Assembly: GCA_029964075.1 (NCBI GenBank)
Contig: CM057149.1
Coordinates: 32,570,900-32,634,899, forward strand
Length of the DNA: 64,000 nt
Direction: 5' to 3'
Source of the DNA: Patiria pectinifera
Taxonomy: Eukaryota > Echinodermata > Asteroidea > Valvatida > Asterinidae
In this document: piece by piece, positions 11,901 to 22,680 of the stretch
Layout: each line of letters opens with the position of its first letter
Position numbering within the stretch: the first letter of the stretch is position 1
The notes under the pieces: generated by a model
Databases searched by the model: none
Seen by the model: only the letters and a program-made list of their open reading frames with translations
Told to the model about the DNA's origin: nothing
Program-made: the position numbers and the translations under genes

Positions 11901-14900
11901 TGCAGGAATTAACTAATAAATTGTGGAAAGCAAATTTAAATGAGGTGAAACTCAATTAACCCTAACTCCCTAGGCCTTGTTGCTAGGATGTAGCCTCAAT
12001 CCTGCAAAATCCTCAAATTGGCCTCATGGAAAAATAGCATATAGCCTCAATCCTGCAAATTCCTCCGTTGTTTCTTGAATATGGTCCATGGAGGGGTGAC
12101 CACTGCCTAAATCCTGCAAAATCCTCTGGCTATGACTGTCAATAGGCTGAGGCAGAGGCAGTGACATCCTGGAGCAAATGCGGAGGATGTCAAGTATAAT
12201 CAAGGACTAAATTTATGCACGGCTGAGCATAAACAACACAAGGTCCGGCCCAAGACCTTGACACAGTGCGTACTCCGAAATCAGCAACGCACTTTGGCTA
12301 TGTAACCTCAATCCTGCAAATTCCACCAATTTGCAAAAAGGATTTTGGAGGATTCAGGGCGGTTAGGGTTAAAGGCAACACCTCTTTATAAATTAACTAT
12401 CAAAAATTATTTCCGGGATATAAACAACAAACTCTAGGGTTTAGGGTTTTCAGCAAAACTCAAGCAAGTTTGAATCCTCCAAAATGGCAAAGTCATAGTG
12501 GTGCTATCTTCCTCTGTCCTGCAAAAATTCCTGAACGGATTCTGTTGGATTTTAAAGGGATGTTTTGAGGGTAAGAAGGGTCATTCCGTGTCGATTCATT
12601 ACAATTTTTGACCAAACCCTCACATATTTAAAAGATATTTGGTGTGATGATTGGCCTATATAAGAATCTCCCACAACTAATTTTTTTTGGTGTAAAAATT
12701 TATTACTAAAAAACTTTTAGAGCGCCTATTACAAAATTTTCAAAGATTGATGCTTACATCATAAACTAACAAGTGAAAAAAAAATTACGACATTTGATTA
12801 CTTAATTTTGTAATTCACTGTCAAAAGGCATTTCGTAATGCACTTTCGCTGTACTTCATGCTGCGATTTTTGGTTTTATTTTATGCATTGGAGGCCAATC
12901 AAGAGCTTTTAAAATGACATAAAAGTTGGCTTTGTAGGGGCTTTACTTTTGGAGATAGAAGTATTTAAAGTTCGGAGGTCATGCTAATTAGTCAAAATTT
13001 GTTGACCCGTATCTCAAATACTACTGAGCCACATTACCAAAAAAAAAAAAAAAAATCGGTTCTGGGGGTTTCTCACATCCCTAACCTAGTCTAGAGGCTA
13101 GACGTTTTTATTGTTTGTACGCGATAACCGGCCACGCCGCCGCGATAACCGGCTGCCGCACGAGGGCGCTATCACGACCAACCAATATCGCCCGCGAACC
13201 CGTCAGAACAACGTCTAGATCACTTGCTATTGGTTGTGTAATGCGCGCACCTGTTTGGCCTAATATATGCAGCCTGCAATTTAAAAAATTCATAGTAGTA
13301 CCGAAGCAAACTCTCAAATTTCTTTCAGTAGGTTAAAAGCTGCAGCAAGAGTTCTGTGCAATTTCACTGGTCAGCTCTTTTGTTGTGCGTAGTATGTATG
13401 GGGCTGAAAATGCACCGTAATTGCCTGCAGAAGTCCCGCATGCACAATAATTTCCCCCATTTTTCAGGGGGAGATTTTAGCAAGTGATCTAGAAGTTGTT
13501 AAAATGGATTCACGGGCGATATTGGTTATCGATATTGGCCGGTATCGCTGCGGCGCGGGGGCTATCGCGTACAAACAATAACAACGTCTAGCCTCTAGAC
13601 TATTCCTAACCCTGCTAACGCAACAGACTGCAACAGTGGTAAAAAGTTGTTGCAAGTGGTTGCATTTAGCAGCCAGCTCCAGTCCCCATGCTTTGTTGCA
13701 TCTTGTTGCATTTAGCAGGGTAACTGCTCATAGTGCCAAGGCCAAACAAGAGTATCCACTGTTGCAGTTTGTTGCATTTAGCAGGGTAACTGCTTGGTGC
13801 CAAGGCTGGTATGCACTGGGTTCACAGCGCAATGCAACAGAATCAACTGTTGCAATTTGTTGCGATTTAGCAGGGCACTAATTTGGGTTGAGTTCAAGAA
13901 TACCCTAAGGGGTTAGGTTTGAAGGCCAATCATCACACCAAATATCGTTTCAATCTGTGAGGGTCGGGTGACAAATCATGTTGAATTGACAGGAATTGCC
14001 CAGAGTTATAATAAAATCACAACAGCTCACCTCTTGAACTTTTGGTTGTTGAAACAGTGGTACTAGGGGGTTGGTTCTAGGGATGTCTATGTGAATCTGT
14101 AAACAGGAGTAAACAAATGACATCATTTTCTATTTATAGAAACCTGGACGTTAACATGTTGTAAAATTCTTGCACGTAACTACACAAAAGAAAAAATAAG
14201 AACAGTACATGTACATTTGTACATGCATACGGGAGACAGTCCTAAAGAACATGTACATCCGGAAAATATATGGACTTGGTTAAGTGATTTATACACAATA
14301 CGTGCTTTGAATTATGAGGAAAAATGATGACACAAAGCACTGAGAAAGCATTTTTAAAAGATTTCACTCTAAAATTGTATGGAAACTAAAGGTAGCAAAT
14401 GAAAGCATACTAAAAAGCAATTCCATAGAGAAGTGGACAAGGCTGAAAAATGGAAATGTATTATATCTTCAGATCAACAAGCATTACAACAACAAATGTG
14501 GTATCAAATTAAAGGGGACAATAAGATCTTTCATTTGAGTGGTATGCCAATGTAGTGGAATGAAATGTAGTTAAGTATGTTTTTGGGTCGGGGAAAAAAA
14601 TTGGGTAAAATCACGGATTTTGAGTAGTCATTTTGGCACCTTGTTTTAACATGCAAAATACGAGTGTAACTATGGGTTTCTGTTTTCAAGTCAGAGAGAA
14701 GGGTTCAAATTCTATGCCAAAAGACTTTTTTAAAATTGATTATTACCTTCTTAAATGTTTAAACGTGTACTAAAGATCAGCGGACAAACTGTAACATAAG
14801 TTACTGTAGCGAAAGTTACCACCACTTTACAGCATGTGGCTAAAATCGGCAATGAGATTTCCTGTATTACCCTAGTTACATTGTACCAACAAATATATGG

Positions 14901-17900
14901 TATATATTTCTTTTATCAATGCATTGTCCAGTATAAGGAGACTTTTGAATAAAGACCTCCAAGAGATAAATGCATGTCCTTTTCATGTAACGAAAGTTAC
15001 CAAAGGATAAACTGTTGCCACCCCCTCCCAACAAAAATAATAAGTTGTCCACTTTGTATTCATAAATATGTTCAAACAGTAAAGTGTTCAAATAAACAAA
15101 CTTCTGACATTTGAAACCAATGCATTAAGTTGTGAGACTCTTTTGTGCATGTCAAAGTGCCTAAAACTGTAATGAAAGTTACCGTGGAATTGCCCGAAAG
15201 TAAACAGGTGAAGCTAAAAAATGAAGCTAGCATAGAAAATGAAAATAGAACTGACCTGTCTAAACATATCTTTGTGTAATGAATCAGTCCTCGTGCCGTA
15301 GTACTGATCTACAAAACCAAAATATTCCTCTTGTTTCCGCTCTAACGTCAGTTCCCGTCGGTCCGTGTTGGCCGGTAAATAACCCTGGTGGGAACAATGA
15401 AAGTAAGGAATCATTTGATGGACAACTACGAGTATTAATAATTTCTGGTAATGAAACCAAGGATTCCTCAAAAGTGCCCTAGTCACTGTAGCTCGCAAGC
15501 CTGAAGAAATCTGTAGAGAGAAGACAATGAGAAGAAGTTACAGTTTAAGTGGTGGGAGGAAAAGCCCAGAGTTTATTCTGGGGAAACCCACGGAATCAGG
15601 TAGGGACTGAAGTCCCCAATCCACATATTGGCCCATGCGGGATTCGAACCCGGTGTAGCGTGAATATCCGACTCCATGAAATGTGGACTCATTGGTAGTA
15701 GTGCGCACGCGTGAGTACGATACTACGCTATTTTTAGGATCGTTTGGGGAGAGTGACCTGTCACGTGCGAGGGATTAACCAATAAAAGGGAAAAAGGGGT
15801 CCGATTTTCAGAGGAGTCGGATTTTCATGTGACACCGGGTCACGGCGGTGGAAGGCGAGGAAAGTACCGCTACGCCAACCTGACTCCTCATCTGCGGCAC
15901 TAGCTGAGTCAGTCCACACCAATTTCACAGTTATCAATTCAACGTACAAAAAAAGCAAGTAATGTTTCCATTTGCAACCGGACCTAGGATGAGGTTTAAT
16001 GGAATTGCTGGAATGTTAGATTTTGTTTTGTGACCACTTCATAAAAAAGATTCGTAATTAAAAAACAACAAAAGTAAGAGTTTACCAATAGAAGTTTCCA
16101 GGCTGTTGGACGGACCGCCCCTGAAATTCCTGACCAGCTAAGCTTTCTAAGGTCATCTGGAAATCAATCAATAAAAAAAACAAAGTTGGTAAAAGCTTTT
16201 ATGGATAAACAGTCAGAAAATGCTTTGCTGGAACTTCCAATTTTTTACAGTAACTGACCTTACTTCATTGTGTCCCAATAAACATTGTGCATGATGCAAT
16301 AGCTGATTTTCTCAAAAGTTGGTCAAACTAGCTCGAATTTTACAGCATTTTTAAGCCTATGGTCTTGTTTACAATTGGTGAAAAAAATCAAGAAAATCCA
16401 ACGATGCAAACCAGAGATATATCTTTGATTTGGCAAGGCTATGTATTTTTCGACCTGCATAATGTAATTTCCACACTTAGTATTAGCATTTATATAACAA
16501 TTATTAGGTTATTGGTATGTGTTACGCAGTGCTTGAAATATTGCACGGCCTTGATGTTGCATTTGGATAAGGGTTTTCACAGATAACATTTTGGGTAGAT
16601 AACATTATGTAATCAGATCTAATACAACTTCCAATGCCTAATATCAGGTGTTTAGTCTTTGAAAAAAAAAGAGCTGAAATCAGCTTTAAAGCTGAGATTT
16701 CACACCCCTGTACTTATGCATGGCTGAGCAAAAACAACACAAGGTCCGGCCCAAGACCTTGGAAATGTGCATCCTATGAAATCAGTAATGCACTTTTGCC
16801 ATGTAACCTCAATCCTCAAAATTCCTCCACTTTAGCAAAGAGGATTTTTAAGGATTCAGGGTTGTTAGGGTTAATAGGGTTAAAAAAAAGTTGTGTAGAA
16901 TTTATAGAGCTGCTCTGCATTCTATAAATATGAATTTCTTTACAAATGCCACACTTACCTAGTTCTGTATTAAGGCCACTCAGTAGCTGCTTAAACTTGG
17001 CCAGCTTGCCGACTTCCCTGTCGGGCATGGGCATGGGGCTGGTTCGGATGGGGGAGGAAGGAACAGGAGGCTCCAGGTCCGAGTTCTGCCTAACTGTGAG
17101 GCCTGGAACGCCGGACCGCAATGAGGGGGAGGGTGGAGGGGTTTCCTGAGGATCTGAAAGAGAGAACATGGAGAAGATGCAGCTCAAAATAAAGGCAGAG
17201 AATTAGGTCCTTGCTTCCTGACAAAAAAAATGAACAACAGTCTTGATTTTCGTCATTATCGTCATCAAACTAGATTATCCCTAACTCCCTACTGTCTTTT
17301 ACTAAGTACTGGACCAAGTCCACCAAAATCCATCAATCATACTGCTTCCAATGCAGGCTTTGCTTTAGGCCTCCAGGTTTAAGTCCATCATACTCCATCA
17401 ATGTTTAGTCAAACCAGGCCTGCAGGACCAAGTCCCCCAAAATCCACCAAAATGGGAGGATTGATTTTGATGGAGTTGGGGAGGTTAGGGTTAAAGGGGC
17501 ACTAGGTCCTGAAATCCCCGAAAAATTTTATGTTGCGGATTGTTTACTTATCCTATTTCAAACATCTGGTTGAAAGGAAACTAACCTAATGTCTTACCGT
17601 TCCCGAGAAAAGACGAAAAAACCCTGCTTGTTAACATCGGACACGACCGAGTACAAATACGTTTTTCGTGTCGTTCTCAGTGTACGATATACACGTTGTG
17701 TGCCTCGGGAACAGCGGTGACCAATCACCAATGCAAAAAAAGTGGTTTCTTCAACGTCTGCAAAAAGTGAATTCTTTACGAATGAAATCACAACTAGCAT
17801 CCAAACAGCTCGAATTTATGGGGTCGCAAAAGTGGACCCCGAAATTCGTTCTCACACGTATAATACAGGAATAACACAAAAACGCCCAGTTTTGAAAAGA

Positions 17901-20900
17901 TAGTTGTGTGGATGTTTATATCCTACTTTTAAATGTTATTTCCGATTAATATCATCTTGTTCAAAGCGTGTTTTGTAGCCCAATTGGGCTGTTCCAGGAC
18001 CTAGTGTCCCTTTAATGTATGTACCTACATGTACAATGTACAAAATGTAAGTATTTATTTTCTTGTGTGCCAGGGTAAGTCATTCCTGTATGGGCTCCTG
18101 AGTTGTAACATTGCCACTAGGAGTCGTAACATTTTAACGCGTCACCGCCGGGGCTAGTCCAAAAATTTGGGACTCTCAATACTGTGTATGAGAGTCCCAA
18201 AACTTAAGGTATTGAAAACATGCAATACAAGAAAATAGACTGGCACCTGAAATAACCAGTCCAACAAACCTTCAGTGCTGCGTCATTCAACTGTGCTAAA
18301 AGAAACATCTGGCATGTCTGGTACTAGTCTCTAATTCTACACATTTCTCCATGGTCAGCCACCAGACTAATGGCAATGAATGAGTGGGTCAGACTTTTCA
18401 AACAGCTGGACCATGGTTGGACATGTACCAGTCTAGTCTTTAGCCTCATTTAAAAAAAAATGAGTTGAGTTTTCAAACTTGGCTGGTGAAATACAGAGGA
18501 CCTTTTCTTTGCCCAATGAAAGTGTGTCTCACCCCCCGCCCCCGCCCCCATGGGGCATTCGTAGACTTATGATAACAATCCCATTGTAGTCGTTAACCGT
18601 TTCGTTAGTGTGACGTCATCTCAACTTAACAATGAGTTCTTCACACGGTGCAAGCATAGCACAAATGGAACCGGAAGTTAACGGAACTCGAGGGTTTATC
18701 CAATGGGTGCTAGTTACCAGTGGTGCGCGCGCTTGTATGACGTTTTTACTAACGAACTGGATACTGGCAGTGAAGGTTTACACAAAAATAATTTTGATCG
18801 AAGAGAAATCTGTTTTACCTTCCCTCCGTTCTGACACATCTCTGCTGGGCGACCCCAACTCAGTGTCTTCGGACCTGATTCTTGCCTCCAGCATCTGCGC
18901 CTGCTGAGCGGCCCTCTCGGCCTGCTCACTCCTCTGCTTCTCCAGGGACAGCTGTCTGGCTTTCAGCATTAACAGTTCCTCGTCATTTACTTCCCAGGCG
19001 TCACTGGTCTTGCTGTCAAAGGCGGCGAAAGCATCCTTTTGTTTGGGGCGGGGTCTGACCCCAGTCTGGTCCCTCATTTGTGTCTGGTTCAGAATTTCAC
19101 TGGGTGGATACTTGGCACTGTACACAGGCTTAATGCTGCAGTTGACAGAACAAAACAGAGGTTTTGATTATGATCACAGCTACATGTGGGCCTAGCCCCA
19201 CTTGTGTGGCCCGAATATTGCTGCGCTGTATCCTTCCGTTTACACACTGAGACTGAGAGACGGTTTCAAGATAACAGACGGTCAAAATTGTAGGGGGCCT
19301 ACCGCCTTTTGAAAGTATTGGATGTATTCTATGAATGACCTCACAGCCTTTGCTGCTCCGGGCTGATTATGTAATCTTACCTCCAATTCTTCGAGAAATC
19401 CAAATGAATGCAAAGTTCTGAATTAATTCTTTGGATAATACATGTTCAACTAGGAGTCAGTATTCCTCTTTAAGTCAGAACACTTGTTTTATTTTTAGAG
19501 CCATGCTAATACTTGTTAAAGGGAAAATACAACATTTGCAAACATCAAAAAATAAAACTACCAAATCATTTTGAAATACCTTGCTGGACTGTTAGTGAAT
19601 GACAGTGTAAAGCATCCTGTAAAATCATGGCACCTGGTATACTGTCATTTTCAAGAAAAGTGGTATTTTTGTATCAATTTCCAACGCTGATCGGCCGATC
19701 AGCGTTGGAAAAAACTGGCTTTTTTTCAAATGCTGGCCCCAATTGACCATCGCACTTGTTTGCAATCGATTACAAACCTATGAACGGGTACGAGCCAGCT
19801 AGACTGGTTCCCTGACCTTACAATTCCCCAATGTATGTAAACTGCTCTGTTTCTTCTTATATGGAGTCAGGGAACCAGACTACAGGAAAATGATTGTTTT
19901 TCTTGGTTTTCATAGCATTTTCGAACCCAAAACCACAATAAAGTCAGTGTAACTATATTTGCTATATATTTCCAACCCCCCAATTCCATCCATTTCTGAA
20001 AATTACAGCAAAAGCAAATGATGTATATTCCCTTTAATATTATATTTATAAGTATTAGCACTGATTGAAAAAGACTTATTTTGCATGGGTTGCTGACTGA
20101 GTGAGATACACGGCCCAAAACCATTGGATTCCCTAAACCATTTTTGTGGCGATCATGTAGTGTAGGGCCCGGTTTAAGGGAACAAAATCCACTTTAAAAT
20201 TATTAGACTGACCAAACTAGTTGGTGACATTCTCAATAAACAGGTACATGTATGTCATAGATAGAGGGCAGGGTTTTCATTTTTGGAGGGAAATTTGGGG
20301 GTAAAATGAGGATGACATAGCTTGAGTAACTCCAGCTGACATGCTCCATATTCATTCACATGTAACGCTGGAGGCATAACCTGTTCGTTAGAATGTAGCA
20401 GGAGACCCTAAAAAAATGGCCTCTCAAAAATTGTTCATTTTCACCTCTAATATCCCACCCCAGAGTTCATTTACATACCTCATACATTCAGCAGTCATTT
20501 ACGAAGCCTAATGATCGACTTGAAACAGACCACAAAAAAAAAAAATGTGAAAAATCTTGACGATTTTGGTGGCTTGTCCGTAAAAAAACGCCAGTTCCAA
20601 CGGCGGCCGTCCATTTTGTTTTGCTAATTATGTAAATGTATGCATCACGTCATGACATCAAAAAAAATCTGCGCGCGCGATGTATGTGGGTACCACATCG
20701 CTTTCAGGCGCCGCAAGTGAGTTCAATTTTCGTCTGGTGCGTTGTCGTGGAGAGCATTCTCATTTTTTTTCTGTGGTCCGTTACAAGTCGATCATTAGGC
20801 TTCGTAAATGACTGCTGAATGTATGAGGTATGTAAATGAACTCTGGGGTGGGATATTAGAGGTGAAAATGAACAATTTTTGAGAGGCCATTTTTTTAGGG

Positions 20901-21619
20901 TCTCTTGCTACCACATTAAACGAACTGGTTATGCCTCCAGCGTTACATGTGAATGAATATGGAGCATGTCAGCTGGAATTACTCAAGCTAAGGATGACAG
21001 CACGGCGACAACACGCGACCCAAAAATAAAGATGGCGAAACACCGCACGATGTACCATAAGCATGCACGGCGCGCCGAATTAATCGCAAGGCACAAACAT
21101 GACAAACCGCGCAGGAAAATCGCGATTTCTACCCAAAAAAACTGTTCAAAATTGCAAAACGGGTGAATTAGAATTGAGAAAAGTTTGCTTTTGATTGTAG
21201 GCCTAAAGGTGATTTTTGAGCAATAACAAACATTTGTTGACTCTAATTTGATCAAAACAAAACAGGGGCCCTTCACTACACGATCGCCATTTTTGTAAAC
21301 ATTGTGAAATGTTTTGGTTTCGTAAAACTCATCAGAAAAGACCAAAAGTGGGCAAAATCCCTGAAAACAATAAAATAGTGAGCACTTAATATGCCTATCA
21401 CAGTATCAGTATCAAGTATCATTGTATCAATTGTATCCCCCCTCCGCCTTGTACTCGGGTTTTAATACGCCCGCACGCACTGTTTTAATACCGTGTTTAC
21501 CTTCCGGGCAGGCGCTCCGAGTTTTTCTTCCAGTGCGTGGCTTTTTTCCCTGTCCCTTTACTGCCAAATCCCGAACTTACGCCCGTTGGAACTCGCACGT
21601 TTTCATTGGCAGATGCCAT
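5908..21619 (-). CDS. TBC1D22: TBC1 domain family member 22 (Rab GTPase-activating protein), left copy
   Basis: Eleven coding exons on the minus strand, in transcript order: 21501-21619, 18819-19135, 16959-17153, 16086-16156, 15256-15384, 14031-14096, 11688-11802, 10237-10428, 9433-9560, 6871-6966, 5908-6048. All borders are GT/AG, the phases agree and every exon has the same length as in the right copy, giving 522 aa (human TBC1D22A and B are about 505-517). The TBC domain carries both catalytic fingers: IHIDIPR (residues 278-284, Arg284) and SGYVQGIND (315-323, Gln319). The two copies differ at very few residues, e.g. R versus K in exon 2 (GVRPRPK) and T versus A in exon 3 (PGLTVRQ). No stop or frameshift. 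Introns carry left-arm-only MITEs. Probably the other allele of 47398-61767, not a second gene. Confidence 0.93.
6165..6300. repeat. Dispersed repeat, copy 2 (downstream of TBC1D22 exon 10)
   Basis: Relative of 340-475, located in the intron between TBC1D22 exons 10 and 11. Also present in the right arm at 61375-61510. Confidence 0.75.
6545..6725. repeat. Dispersed intronic repeat with ACCTCC..GGAGGT hairpin (left copy)
   Basis: Carries AGTTACCCTGTTCACAGACA and the hairpin AACCTCCTTGGCGGAGGT. The theme (AACTCAAAAAGTT... plus an aggaggt stem) is a common repeat type in marine animal genomes. The right copy is at 60965-61140. Confidence 0.55.
7032..7213. mobile_element. TTAA-flanked 182-bp MITE, left arm only
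   Basis: TTAA at 7028-7031 and again at 7214-7217 bracket an element beginning CCCTAACC and ending GGTTAGGG. The right arm has one TTAA at the mirror site (60650-60653) and nothing else. Target choice and CCC...GGG ends fit piggyBac-type transposition. It lies in TBC1D22 intron 9. Confidence 0.85.
7990..8970. mobile_element. Tandem ~145-bp repeat element ending in a GC-rich hairpin (left copy)
   Basis: Six units begin near 7994, 8139, 8281, 8427, 8571 and 8748. Each contains TGACCTTGACCCTTGACCTT, AAACCAAATTTGAAGTTCAT and CTCAAGTTATCGCGCTGACA. The fifth unit has a 32-bp internal duplication (8632-8696). The array ends in a CA run and the hairpin ATGCCCC..GGGGCAT at about 8940-8969. Short tandem cores with a terminal hairpin recall the bivalve 'pearl' elements and non-autonomous Helitron-like elements. 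It lies in TBC1D22 intron 9. Confidence 0.75.
10120..10210 (-). repeat. Donor-proximal intronic repeat, TBC1D22 intron 8 (left copy)
   Basis: In gene orientation, about 30 bp after the exon 8 donor, the intron reads TAGGATCATTTGCTTTTCAT, then CGTTTCCAATAATAAC and CACTCAAAATC to CCTAAC. The same block follows CERK exon 3 at 32270-32360. Confidence 0.7.
10556..10967. mobile_element. TTAA-family 1 MITE, shared (left copy)
   Basis: Flanked by TTAA at 10552-10555 and 10968-10971. Starts CCCTAACACCCTAGGCC, ends GATTCAGGGCGGTTAGG. The interior holds repeated 'tcctgcaaa' blocks. It lies in TBC1D22 intron 7 and is present in both arms. Confidence 0.85.
11960..12368. mobile_element. TTAA-family 1 MITE, left arm only
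   Basis: 409 bp between TTAA 11956-11959 and TTAA 12369-12372, with CCCTAACTCCC..GGTTAGGG ends. The right arm keeps the single empty TTAA at 55664-55667 with the same flanks. It lies in TBC1D22 intron 6. Confidence 0.9.
13090..13599. mobile_element. Foldback element, TCTAGAGGCTAGACGTT ends (left copy)
   Basis: The left end TCTAGAGGCTAGACGTT, then TTATTGTTTGTACGCGATA, is exactly mirrored at the right end, and GC-rich subterminal blocks (CGATAACCGGC, CCAATATCG) also repeat inverted. It is nested in the composite at 12579-14003. Confidence 0.8.
13612..13885. repeat. Minisatellite, ~88-bp unit (left allele, short)
   Basis: About three units built on ACTGTTGCAGTTTGTTGCAT, TTAGCAGGGTAACTGCT and CCAAGGCTGGTATGCACTGG. 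Confidence 0.8.
15491..15887 (-). mobile_element. tRNA-derived SINE, family A, interrupted (left copy)
   Basis: On the minus strand the head GGAGTCAGGTTGGCGTAGCG and the B-box are split by an extra block at 15654-15834, after which the SINE body resumes (CCCATGCGGGATTCGAACC on the plus strand). The right-arm copy is uninterrupted. Confidence 0.8.
15654..15834. mobile_element. ~181-bp insertion with inverted ends inside SINE A, left arm only
   Basis: TGTAGCGTGAATATCCGACT at one end and AGTCGGATTTTCATGTGACA at the other form imperfect inverted ends. The empty sequence is in the right arm, where CCCGG runs straight into ATCACGGCGG. Flanks ACCCGG / ACCGGG hint at a short duplication in CCGG, not certain. 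Confidence 0.7.
16695..16875. mobile_element. Partial TTAA-family 1 MITE (left copy; mirror 50679-50845)
   Basis: Contains the family's CCATG-TAACCTCAATCCT and GATTCAGGG..GTTAGGGTTAA end and the 'caagaccttg' block. The other end is truncated at a CACACCCCTG sequence. Present in both arms. Confidence 0.75.
17279..17490. mobile_element. TTAA-type MITE, CCCTAACTCCCTACTG subfamily (left arm; truncated in right)
   Basis: Starts CCCTAACTCCCTACTGTC and ends GGAGGTTAGGG next to TTAA 17491-17494, with 'caagtcc..ccaaaatcca' blocks inside. The right arm keeps only the first ~80 bp (mirror about 50200-50280), so most of it, together with the next element, is absent there. Confidence 0.65.
17495..18011. 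mobile_element. TTAA-family 3 element, 517 bp, left arm only
   Basis: AGGGGCACTAGGTCCTG at the left and CAGGACCTAGTGTCCCT at the right are near-perfect inverted ends flanked by TTAA 17491-17494 and 18012-18015. No coding capacity. It lies in TBC1D22 intron 2, within an ~819-bp block missing from the right arm. Confidence 0.85.
19520..20033. mobile_element. TTAA-family 2 element, 514 bp, left arm only
   Basis: The ends AGGGAAAATACAACATTTGC and GCAAATGATGTATATTCCCT are inverted repeats, flanked by TTAA 19516-19519 and 20034-20037. The right arm has the empty TTAA at 48852-48855. The core holds the perfect palindrome CAACGCTGATC|GGCC|GATCAGCGTTG and a hairpin based on GGTTCCCTGAC / GTCAGGGAACC. 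Same length as 37231-37744. Confidence 0.9.
20318..20990. mobile_element. Long-TIR foldback element, 673 bp, left arm only
   Basis: The terminal repeat starting TAGCTTGAGTAACTCCAGCT extends more than 200 bp and is mirrored at 20770-20990. The middle is about 200 bp and contains CGCGCGCG. AGGATGAC flanks both sides (20309-20316, 20991-20998); the right arm has a single ACGATGAC near 48380. An 8-bp duplication fits hAT-like or foldback elements. It lies in TBC1D22 intron 1. Confidence 0.9.
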
Positions 21620-21748
21620 TGCGTCAAATTGGTCAATTTATACGGCAAGAATGGGGCACGGAGGAGGAAGGAACGCGTCGGAAATGTTCAGCTATCAAGT
21701 GAAACACGGAAATGTACACACACTACACGGCTGCCATATTGGAAGTGT

Positions 21749-21756
21749 TGACGTCA
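21749..21756. promoter_or_regulatory. CRE-type palindrome upstream of TBC1D22 (left copy)
   Basis: The same TGACGTCA palindrome as 47260-47267, at the mirror position about 130 bp upstream of the left TBC1D22 ATG (21619). Confidence 0.5.
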
Positions 21757-22135
21757 ACATTTCAATGAAACATTTGCCTCCCTTTTTTTACGAATGGAAG
21801 ATCTCAAGCACTGGTCCCTTACGAAAAGACGCATACTAAAAGCCACAGTCATCGTAAGAAGTACCAGTTATAACCCTCTAAGCTTCTAAATAAAACGTGC
21901 CTAAATTTCTTGATGTGGTGGCCTCTAAAGGCCACAACATTCCACCATACCTGCAAAATGTGTTATTCAAGTACATTATCGTGAGAATTTAACGACACCG
22001 GGTTTTTTGTTTTTGTAATGACTGCCGCAAGTCAAACTAATGATATCACTTTTAGAATAATTTTAAAATGTTTTTTGACAGATTTGCTAAAAGAGCTGAA
22101 GTGGCAATATTTAACTAGATTCGCTGCAGTGCACA

Positions 22136-22406
22136 CAGGGCCAAATTTCACGGCGCTGCTAAGCACACGGCGATTTTCTGCTAACAGAGCCTCCGTCTAT
22201 TTAATGGAGACTGTAAGCATAAGCACAGCAAAAGGCATGCTTACTTCAAATGAAAAATTTGTGACGTACATAGAAATCTCCATGCACGCGCGACCATTTT
22301 AGCACGTCCACGCCGCGCGTGTAAATAGTGCTAAAGGTCAATTTTTCTGATGCTAAGTACAACTTTTCTACTAACTGTTAAGCAGCGCCGTGAAATTGGG
22401 CCCAGA
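22136..22406. mobile_element. GGGCCCAATTTCA-family MITE, left arm only
   Basis: The left end GGGCCAAATTTCACGGCGCT and right end AGCGCCGTGAAATTGGGCCC are inverted repeats; the interior matches parts of 5090-5797. The right arm lacks it and carries unrelated sequence from the same point. Confidence 0.8.
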
Positions 22407-22624
22407 TGAGTAGAGTACGTCATATCGCCAAAAAATCGCCCCAGCCCCAACCGACTGGAAAATAAATAATCATTATTTTTAGTCGAAAACCCTTTCTTTT
22501 TCGCCGATTTGCAGGTGATTTGAACGTCACGTGGATCGCGTATAACGATACATATTGTCTGACAATGACTTTCGGTTTTTAACAGCGCCCCCAGTGAAAT
22601 GTGGTGGTCAGGCCCCCCCCCCCC

Positions 22625-22680
22625 AACACCACCACCACCACCACCATCACCACCATCACCACCACCACAACCACCACCCT
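22625..22680. repeat. CAC microsatellite, left arm only
   Basis: Runs of CAC/CAT after a poly-C stretch. Apparent poly-His and poly-Gly frames here are products of the repeat. Confidence 0.9.

Larger units (their letters stand above)
12579..14003. mobile_element. Composite DNA element with ~80-bp imperfect inverted ends (left copy)
   Basis: The left end (TCATTCCGTGTCGATTCATT ... TTTGGTGTGATGATTGGCCT) is mirrored by the right end (AGGCCAATCATCACACCAAA ... GAATTGACAGGAATTGCCC). Inside are a foldback element (13090-13599) and a minisatellite (13612-13885), so it is a nested structure. No transposase frame is visible. The end pattern is shared by both arms. Confidence 0.7.
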
